A DNA stretch of 54,730 nucleotides, from contig NZ_CAJYHX010000023.1 of the NCBI RefSeq assembly GCF_913774285.1, positions 1 through 54,730 of the forward strand, read 5' to 3'. Below, piece after piece: positions 48,867 through 54,730 of the stretch. Origin of the DNA: an uncultured Sphingomonas sp. Lineage in GTDB: Bacteria > Pseudomonadota > Alphaproteobacteria > Sphingomonadales > Sphingomonadaceae. A program made the position numbers and the translations under genes. Below the pieces are notes generated by a model, which saw only the letters and a list, made by a program, of their open reading frames with translations, had not been told where the DNA came from and ran no database searches. The first letter of the stretch is position 1. Each line of letters starts with the position of its first letter.

Positions 48867-51019
48867 CACGCAGCCCTTTGCAGCAGTTCGGCGGAGGATA
48901 GGATCTGCGGCACGGCGCCGTACCGCATGGCGATAACGCGATCGGCGAGGCCGAGAAAATCCGATCGATGGGAAACGAACAGCACGGTGCGCTTGCCGCG
49001 CGCGGACTGGATCACGCGGCGCAGCAGGGCGCCCAGCTCGGCGCTCATCAGCGAATTGGGAAACTCGTCGATCAGCAGCAGCTTGCTGCCGCCCAGCAGG
49101 GCCTGTCCCAGCGCGAAGCGGAAACGGAAATCTGCTTCCTCCTCCACGTCCTCGGTGCGCGGCAGATCCAGCATCGGGAGGTGGGCGGCCAGCCCCACCA
49201 GGGTCAGGACGCGCGCCTGCTGCTCGGGCGTCGAGAGCGGATTGGCCAGGTTCAGATTATCGCGATAGGTGCCGGGAAGCAGCTGCGGCGCCTGTGGGAC
49301 ATAGCCGATCCGGCGCCGCAGCTCGCCCACGGCGAGCTGGCGGATGTCGATGCCCTCAATGTGGATGGTGCCCATCGCGCAGTCGATCAGCCCCTGCGTC
49401 ATCTTGAGGATGGTCGATTTGCCCGATCCGGCCGATCCGGCGATGCCGATCACTTCGCCGGCACGAACGCTGAGATCGAGGCCGACGAACACCGGCCGGG
49501 TGTCGGCAACGCGAAAGGTGGTGTTGAGGAAGGCGATGTTGCCACGGATCTCGGGCAGACGGCGTTGCGGCGCCGTCAGCTGGATTTCCTGCGGCAGCTG
49601 CATGAATTCGTTGATCTGCTTGATGCTCTTGCGCGCCTGTTCGAAACGGGGGACCGCCGTGCACAGGCCGTGAAACGGTGCGAGCACCAGCACGCCGGCG
49701 AGCATCAGGCCGAGCAGGCTGCTAGGGCTGAGGCCGCCGCTGGTGACCAGCACCGCCGCGCGCGCCACCAGGGCGATCAGGCCCACCGACAGCAGGAAAT
49801 TGGCGAGCGTCTCGCTGATCGCCCCCAACAGGTTCAGCCCGCCCTGGGCTTTCTGCTCGCGGGCGATCTTGCGCAGCTGCATGTCGGCCCAGCGATCCTC
49901 TAGCCCGCATTCGCGGATCAGATCGCGCTTCTCGAAGGTCTCGATCGACACGCGCTGCAGCTCGGTGGCCTCGTCTGCCAGAACGCTCATCTGCACGCGA
50001 ACGCGCCGCCAGATGCCCCAGAAGAGCAGCAGGAACGCGGCGATGGTCAGCAGGATGACTCCGCTCAGGCTGGGCGCGATCACCGCGAACAGCAGCGCAA
50101 CGCAGATCGAAATCGGCATCTCCAGGATGGTCGACGCGGTGGGACTTGAAAGAAAATCGCGGATGTTCTCGAACGAGCGCAGCCGCGCCGTCTGGTCCTT
50201 GGCGTCGGCGCGGTCGGAAAGTGCGGCCGGCAGCCCGACCAGCCGCCCGAACGATGCGATTCCTACCAGATAGTCCAGCCGGATCGCCAGCCAGGCGAGC
50301 GCGCGGGCACGAATCGTCAGCAGGATCTTGCTGAGCACGACGACCCCGATCGCCGCGATCGCAAATCCGGGCATTGCCGCGATGTCGGCGAGGCCGAAGA
50401 CCTGGCGATAGGATGCTGCGACGAGCAGCGGCATCGCGAATGCCAGGGCCGTGATCGCCAGGCTGGAACCGATCACCGGAACCGCGACGGCGCGCATATG
50501 TTCGGCGAGCGCGCGGATCCAGCTATGCCCAGTATGCTTGCGCTGGTCCTCGGAAGCGGCATGCACGCGCCATTCTCGGCGAAAGCTCCAGCACTCGCCG
50601 CGGATCGATTGCAGTTCGTCCAGCGTCGGGCTCCAGCCGACCTTGCCATAAACGCGTACCTGACCCGCTTCGTCCGGTGCGATCACATAGGGCGAGCGTT
50701 CGTCCGGGCCGATGAACAGCGTGGCATGCGCGCCCGCGCGGCGCTGGTGAGGATCGGTGCCGCTCCGGCTCGCCTCGAAGCCGAGATTCGCCATTGCCGT
50801 CAGCAACGCGTCCGACAGTGCCTGGTCCTGATCGGTCGGCAGCGCGCCGAGCAGGTCCTTCAGCTGGAACTCGGCGCCGCTGGTGACGCACAACAGGCTG
50901 AGCAGATGGCTGAACAGCTCGCGATCGTCCGCGCGGCGGCTGGCGTGCGCGGCGATCAGCACGCGCAGTCGCTCGACCCCCACCGGATCGGCGGGGACGG
51001 GGGCTAGGGCACCCTTCAT
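48866..51019 (-). CDS. ABC exporter subunit with C39-like N-terminal domain; signature motif missing
   Basis: This 717-residue type I exporter subunit has an N-terminal domain of about 150 residues that resembles C39 peptidase-like regions but lacks a catalytic Cys/His pair. A six-helix transmembrane domain (about 170-450) and an ATPase domain follow. The Walker A loop GSAGSGKST, the Q loop YVPQAP, the Walker B with glutamate LLLIDEF and the H loop VSHRSD are intact. Where LSGGQ should be, the sequence reads EEADF before RFRFALGQALL. It overlaps the next ABC gene by four bases (ATGA at 51016). It probably pairs with that subunit to move the repeat protein encoded upstream. Confidence 0.9.
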   Translation of the reverse strand: MKGALAPVPADPVGVERLRVLIAAHASRRADDRELFSHLLSLLCVTSGAEFQLKDLLGALPTDQDQALSDALLTAMANLGFEASRSGTDPHQRRAGAHATLFIGPDERSPYVIAPDEAGQVRVYGKVGWSPTLDELQSIRGECWSFRREWRVHAASEDQRKHTGHSWIRALAEHMRAVAVPVIGSSLAITALAFAMPLLVAASYRQVFGLADIAAMPGFAIAAIGVVVLSKILLTIRARALAWLAIRLDYLVGIASFGRLVGLPAALSDRADAKDQTARLRSFENIRDFLSSPTASTILEMPISICVALLFAVIAPSLSGVILLTIAAFLLLFWGIWRRVRVQMSVLADEATELQRVSIETFEKRDLIRECGLEDRWADMQLRKIAREQKAQGGLNLLGAISETLANFLLSVGLIALVARAAVLVTSGGLSPSSLLGLMLAGVLVLAPFHGLCTAVPRFEQARKSIKQINEFMQLPQEIQLTAPQRRLPEIRGNIAFLNTTFRVADTRPVFVGLDLSVRAGEVIGIAGSAGSGKSTILKMTQGLIDCAMGTIHIEGIDIRQLAVGELRRRIGYVPQAPQLLPGTYRDNLNLANPLSTPEQQARVLTLVGLAAHLPMLDLPRTEDVEEEADFRFRFALGQALLGGSKLLLIDEFPNSLMSAELGALLRRVIQSARGKRTVLFVSHRSDFLGLADRVIAMRYGAVPQILSSAELLQRAA

Positions 51020-52680
51020 AGCTTCAAGGTCCGATAGGTAGCGCGTGCTGCGGAAGCCCGCTGGCGGGGGCTGAGGCCGGTGCCGTCGAGATCGAAGGAG
51101 CGGTCGGCAAGTGCGGTGATGTTGCCATCGTCGCTGACGAGGACGATGGTGGCCTGATCGCGGATGCGGCCAAGGAACCGCACCAGCTGCGCATAGCTGT
51201 CGCGGTCAAGCCCGCGATCGGCATTGTCGAACAGGATCAGGCGGGGGCGCAGCACCAGCGCCCGCAGCAACGCGATCTGCTGCTGGAGGCCCGGCGGGAT
51301 GCCGCCGCCATCCGACCCGCTGACTTTCGTCTCCAGGCCGTTCGGCAGTTCGTTCAGCCGGCGATCGATTTCGAGCAGGCGCGCGACTTCCAGCACCTGT
51401 GCCTGGCTTGCCTCGCCGAACCGCGTCACATTGTCGCGGATGGTGCCATCGAACATTCGTGCGTCCGGGGAGAGATACGCAACGGCGTGCGCGCGGGCCG
51501 TCGATCCGAAGCCGGCCAGCGGCGCGCCGTTGAGGGCGATCGTGCCGCCGTCCGGTGCGACGATTCCTGCCATCGTCTTGAGCAGGACGGTCGCGCCCTG
51601 ATCGCTGGATGGATGGATCGCGATCGTCTCGCCGGGATGCAGGTCGAGGTGGATCGGGCGCTGGTCCGGATATCCGGCGAGCACCACGCCCCGCATCGCG
51701 AGCGCGCCGAGGTTTTCCGGTAGCGGATGCTGTCCGCGCGGTCCGTCGGCAGGAACGGGGTCTTCGACGAGGCTGGACAGCGTGTCCTCGGCCTGTCGCA
51801 ACTCGCGTGTCTGGACGAGGATGAAGATCGCCCGCTGCAAGGGCTGCAGCAGCCGGCCCGCCAGCAGGATCGTGGCCGATACCGCCCCCAGCGTCATACC
51901 GCGATAGACCGACAGATAGGCGCAGACCACCAGCAGCATCGCAGTCAGCAGCTTGCCGGCGAGGATGCCATGGTCGGTCAGCCTGGCGATGCAGTGCGCG
52001 GTCTGGTGCTGGGTGCGGGCCAGCGTCGCCTGAACATGCTCGTAGCGCCGGACCATGTGCAGCTCGGCACCCACGGCCTTGAGCGGATGCATTGCCTTCA
52101 GCACGGCGAACAGGAAGGCGAACCGCGTTTCGACCGCGTCGATCCCGTCGTGCGACAGCGCGAACAGCTGCGTTGCCTGGCGATAGGTGATCAGCGCACT
52201 GCCGAGCATGAAGATTGCGATGCAGGCGCCCGCGATCCAGGAAATGTAGAAGATCACCGCCACGGAAAGCGGCAGGAAAAGAAGCTCGGCCTTCGCCACC
52301 AGCAGTTGGCCGTTGGCGCGCTCCTTCGCCTTGTAGATGCTGGTGGTGTATTTGAGGCTCGCCGCCGCGCCGGAAGTCATGTGCAGCGACTGGCGCTGCA
52401 CGGTGCGATCGAACAGCCAGTGCATCGCGTTCACGATGAAGCGGCGATCCGCCTGGAGGGTGAGGAAGGTCCGACCGAGCCGCAACCCGCCCTCGATCGC
52501 CGCGGCGAGGATGACGAGCAGCACCAGGGCGGTGAGCGTTGCATTTTCGGGATGGCGCAGCACGCGGTTGAAGATCTGTTGCGTCGCGATCGGCAGCGCC
52601 AGCCCTAGAATGTTGATCGCGACCGTCGCGAGCACGAGCGTGCCCACCGGCGTCCGCGCTGTTCCCCCCGGCAGCAACAT
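51016..52680 (-). CDS. ABC exporter subunit with degenerate nucleotide-binding domain
   Basis: This 554-residue protein has an exporter-type transmembrane domain (about 10-290) and an ATPase fold (about 320-535) with every key motif altered. The Walker A region reads HPSSDQGATVLL, with Ala363 where the lysine belongs. The Q-loop glutamine is Pro405, the signature is IPPGL, the Walker B catalytic Glu is Asn486 (LILFDNAD), and the H-loop His is Ser (VSDDGN). It can hardly hydrolyse ATP and must be the silent half of a heterodimer with the 717-residue subunit. The start lies one base after the repeat-protein stop, so translation is coupled to the putative cargo. Confidence 0.88.
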   Translation of the reverse strand: MLLPGGTARTPVGTLVLATVAINILGLALPIATQQIFNRVLRHPENATLTALVLLVILAAAIEGGLRLGRTFLTLQADRRFIVNAMHWLFDRTVQRQSLHMTSGAAASLKYTTSIYKAKERANGQLLVAKAELLFLPLSVAVIFYISWIAGACIAIFMLGSALITYRQATQLFALSHDGIDAVETRFAFLFAVLKAMHPLKAVGAELHMVRRYEHVQATLARTQHQTAHCIARLTDHGILAGKLLTAMLLVVCAYLSVYRGMTLGAVSATILLAGRLLQPLQRAIFILVQTRELRQAEDTLSSLVEDPVPADGPRGQHPLPENLGALAMRGVVLAGYPDQRPIHLDLHPGETIAIHPSSDQGATVLLKTMAGIVAPDGGTIALNGAPLAGFGSTARAHAVAYLSPDARMFDGTIRDNVTRFGEASQAQVLEVARLLEIDRRLNELPNGLETKVSGSDGGGIPPGLQQQIALLRALVLRPRLILFDNADRGLDRDSYAQLVRFLGRIRDQATIVLVSDDGNITALADRSFDLDGTGLSPRQRASAARATYRTLKL

Positions 52681-52681
52681 G

Positions 52682-54730
52682 TCAATGTACCAGACCGAGC
52701 TTGCTGCCGCTGAGCAGCGACGTCTTGAGCGACGTCGTGACGGCAGAGGTCAACGACGTGGTGGCAGTGGTGGTCGACGTCGGCGCAAGCGTTGTCGTGC
52801 TGCTGGTCGTGAGCAGCGACGTGCTCAACGACGTACTGGTAGCCGGCGCCGTCGTAGTCGTTGTGGTCGCTGCCGGAGTGGCCGTGCTGCTCGAACTCAG
52901 CAAGGACGTTGTGAGCGAAAGAGTGCTGGTCGTCGTCGGCGCCGTCGTTGTGGTTGTAGTTGTGGGTGACGTGGTGGCGTTCGACGTGAGCAGCGAGCTG
53001 CTCAGAGACGTGGTGTTCGTCGTCGGGGCCGTGGTGGTCGCGAGCGCGCTGGTCGTCCCGGAGCTCAGCAGCGAGGTGCTCAGCGAGAGCGTGCTGGTGT
53101 CGGTCGCAGCCGGCGCGGTTGTGGTCGGGGTTGTGGTGGTCGCGAGCGCGCTCGTCGTCCCGGAGCTCAGCAGCGAGGTGCTCAGCGAGAGCGTGCTGGT
53201 GTCGGTCGCAGCCGGCGCGGTTGTGTTCGGGGCCGTGGTGGTCGCGAGCGCGCTCGTCGTCCCGGAGCTCAGTAGCGAGGTGCTCAGCGAGAGCGTGCTG
53301 GTGTCGGTCGCAGCCGGCGCGGTTGTGGTCGGGGTTGTGGTGGTCGTGAGCGCGCTGGTCGTGCCGGAGCTAAGCAGCGAGGTGCTCAGCGAGAGCGTGC
53401 TGATGTCGGTTGTAGCGGGCGCAGTCGTGGTCGGGGCCGTGGTGGTGGTGAGCGCGCTGGTCGTGCCGGCGCTGAGCAGCGGGGTGCTGAGCGAGAGCGT
53501 GCTCGTGTCGGTCGCAGCCGGAGCGGCCATGGTCGAATGGTCTACGATCGTGGTGAGCGACGCCGTGCTGCCGGTGCCGAGCAGGGTCATGCTCGAGGAA
53601 AGCGTACCGGTGTCGGTCGTCGCGTGCGTGACCGTGCTTGTCGGGTCGACGATAGCCGGGAGTGAGGCTGTGCCAGTGGAGCCCAACAAGGTGCTGCTCA
53701 ACGACAGCGTGCCGGCGTCTGTCGACGTATCGATCGCCGTCGTGCTGGCCAGATCACCAGATACGGCGAGCGTGTCGGCCGTCGTCGCGACAACCGGGCT
53801 TAGTACCGCGGTGCTGGCGAGCATGGTGCCGGTTACCGCGAGCACATCAGTTGTATCGAGGGCAAGAATCTCGCTCGACGTGGTTTCGACCGAAATGACG
53901 GTCGAACTGGTCGCGGCAAGATCCATGGCGAGGACGTCCTGAATGGTGACGTCGCTGGATTGCAGGTCGCTCAAGGCGCCAAAGATGTCGATGTCTTCGG
54001 ACAATCCACCCGCCGCCGCCGTCTCGGTAAGGTAGCTCGCTGGCTCCGCGGATGGCGCCAAGCCAGCCGATGCGTCGAGCAATGCCGTCGCCCCGACAGT
54101 TGCATCGATGTCGGTGCCGGTAAGCGCCTCGACGGGGTCCAGGTTCACGTCGGCAGTGGCGGCGACATCGTCGATGATCGGCAGGCCGAGCCCGGCGTCG
54201 ACGACGAGATCGGTGTCGCCGCTCTGGTCGGGCGCCGCCGCCCCGCCGAGCAGGTCGCCCGCAGCCGCAAGAATCGGGTCGAGCGTGGCGGCGGCCTGGT
54301 CTTCCACCGGCGCTGTGTCGAGGGTGGCGGCGAGGTTCACGTCGATGTCGGTGCCGGTGAGCGCCTCGACGGGATCGAGGTTCACGGCGGCAGCGGCGGC
54401 GACATCGTCGATGATCGGCAGGCCGAGCCCGGCGTCGACAACGAGATCGGTATCGCCGGCCTGGTCCGGCGCCGTCGACCCGCCGAGCAGGTCACCCGCA
54501 GAGGTGAGGATCGGATCGAGCGTGGCGGCGGCCTGATTCTCGATCGGCGCCGTGTCGAGCGCGGCGGCGAGGTCCACATCGATATCGGTGCCGGTGAGCG
54601 CCTCGACGGGGTCCAGGTTCACGTCGGCAGCGGCGACGACATCGTCGATGATCGGCAGGCCGAGCCCGGCATCGACGACAAGATCGGTATCGCCGGCCTG
54701 GTCCGGCGCCGCCGACCCGCCGAGCAGGTC
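52682..54730 (-). CDS. Thr/Ser/Ala-rich tandem-repeat protein, probable secreted cargo (5' truncated)
   Basis: The frame is open to the window edge, so at least 682 C-terminal residues are seen. The upstream part has 79-residue repeats carrying NLDPVEALTGTDIDV, AATLDPIL, DLLGG and DTDLVVDAGLGLPIIDDV. A unique linker follows (GGLSEDIDIFGALSDLQSSD). Next comes a Thr/Ser region with 34-residue repeats of the type STLSLSTSLLSSGTTSAL plus TTT/APAATD, and the tail ends LLSGSKLGLVH. No RTX nonapeptides or cysteines are seen. The gene is immediately upstream of, and coupled to, the ABC exporter genes, so it is the obvious cargo. It may be an adhesin or extracellular matrix protein; the function is not known. 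Confidence 0.85.
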   Translation of the reverse strand, partial: DLLGGSAAPDQAGDTDLVVDAGLGLPIIDDVVAAADVNLDPVEALTGTDIDVDLAAALDTAPIENQAAATLDPILTSAGDLLGGSTAPDQAGDTDLVVDAGLGLPIIDDVAAAAAVNLDPVEALTGTDIDVNLAATLDTAPVEDQAAATLDPILAAAGDLLGGAAAPDQSGDTDLVVDAGLGLPIIDDVAATADVNLDPVEALTGTDIDATVGATALLDASAGLAPSAEPASYLTETAAAGGLSEDIDIFGALSDLQSSDVTIQDVLAMDLAATSSTVISVETTSSEILALDTTDVLAVTGTMLASTAVLSPVVATTADTLAVSGDLASTTAIDTSTDAGTLSLSSTLLGSTGTASLPAIVDPTSTVTHATTDTGTLSSSMTLLGTGSTASLTTIVDHSTMAAPAATDTSTLSLSTPLLSAGTTSALTTTTAPTTTAPATTDISTLSLSTSLLSSGTTSALTTTTTPTTTAPAATDTSTLSLSTSLLSSGTTSALATTTAPNTTAPAATDTSTLSLSTSLLSSGTTSALATTTTPTTTAPAATDTSTLSLSTSLLSSGTTSALATTTAPTTNTTSLSSSLLTSNATTSPTTTTTTTAPTTTSTLSLTTSLLSSSSTATPAATTTTTTAPATSTSLSTSLLTTSSTTTLAPTSTTTATTSLTSAVTTSLKTSLLSGSKLGLVH
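53061..53570. repeat. Five tandem 102-bp in-frame repeats
   Basis: Units begin at 53061, 53163, 53265, 53367 and 53469, each exactly 102 bases (34 codons) apart. The first three are nearly identical and the outer ones drift. Degenerate copies continue on both sides. The repeats lie inside the repeat-protein gene and could expand or contract by recombination. Confidence 0.9.
54097..54730. repeat. 237-bp in-frame tandem repeats (continuing past the window end)
   Basis: The same landmark codon recurs at 54145, 54382 and 54619, exactly 237 bases (79 codons) apart. Two full units are visible, plus partial ones at both ends. The array continues beyond base 54730. The high nucleotide identity means that assembly here needs care. 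Confidence 0.9.

Noticed and set aside
53061..53570. CRISPR array
   Set aside because: The repeats are 102 bases long with no spacers and stay in frame inside a coding sequence, so they are protein repeats.
52701..53942. 413-residue plus-strand open frame rich in Val and Ser
   Set aside because: It is the exact antisense of the Thr/Ser/Ala repeats. The codon pattern of the real gene keeps the opposite frame free of stops. It has no ribosome binding site and overlaps the coupled operon.

Overview
The window is one high-GC contig from an alphaproteobacterium, most likely a Sphingomonas-type member of the Sphingomonadales. This is inferred from the late-cobalt (CobN/CobG) B12 pathway, a HemB with the Mg-type aspartate site, the lptD-surA-pdxA-rsmA order, a large TonB-dependent receptor and dense NTGA start/stop overlaps. 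I found no rRNA, tRNA or CRISPR array.

Bases 1-26,577 are mostly core chromosome. They hold the 3' end of a propionyl/acetyl-CoA carboxylase alpha subunit, a small membrane protein and rppH. Next is a chain of five overlapping genes: deacetylase-like protein, hemB, two tandem GNATs and an MFS/spermidine-synthase fusion. On the minus strand follows the envelope/ribosome operon lptD-surA-pdxA-rsmA, then holC and ndk, an OmpR/EnvZ-type pair, an EF-hand protein, a TetA-like MFS pump, a TonB-dependent receptor, a GAF-GGDEF-EAL protein, a PAP2 phosphatase with an altered active site and a DUF5690 membrane protein.

Bases 26,578-42,740 are a cobalamin island. Two near-identical cobalamin riboswitch cassettes lie in direct orientation. 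The first leads a NiCoT cobalt transporter. The second leads cobW-cobN-cobG-cobH-cobI-cobJ-[cobK inverted]-cobL-cobE-cobM-cobB-cobF-cobO-bluB-DUF1636. Together these import cobalt, insert it, build the corrin ring, amidate side chains a and c, adenosylate cobalt and make the lower ligand DMB. CobA, CobS/T, CobQ, CobC/D, CobP/U and CobV are not here. cobK is on the opposite strand with its start codon interlocked with that of cobL, and bluB appears to use a CTG start.

Bases 42,741-43,563 hold a decayed ISNCY-type transposase fragment and remnants that look like IS-end repeats, separating the B12 island from what follows.

Bases 43,564-54,730 (minus strand) are a tightly coupled, unusual secretion locus. 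In transcription order it encodes a very repetitive Thr/Ser/Ala-rich protein (cut by the window end), an ABC protein whose nucleotide-binding motifs are all degenerate, a second ABC protein with a C39-like N-terminus and intact Walker motifs but no LSGGQ signature, a HlyD-type adaptor, a receiver protein with a C-terminal HATPase-like domain, and a large hybrid histidine kinase with an Hpt domain. I read this as a type I-like secretion system with an asymmetric ABC heterodimer, a non-RTX repeat cargo and a built-in phosphorelay. This is the most likely place for a poorly described system.
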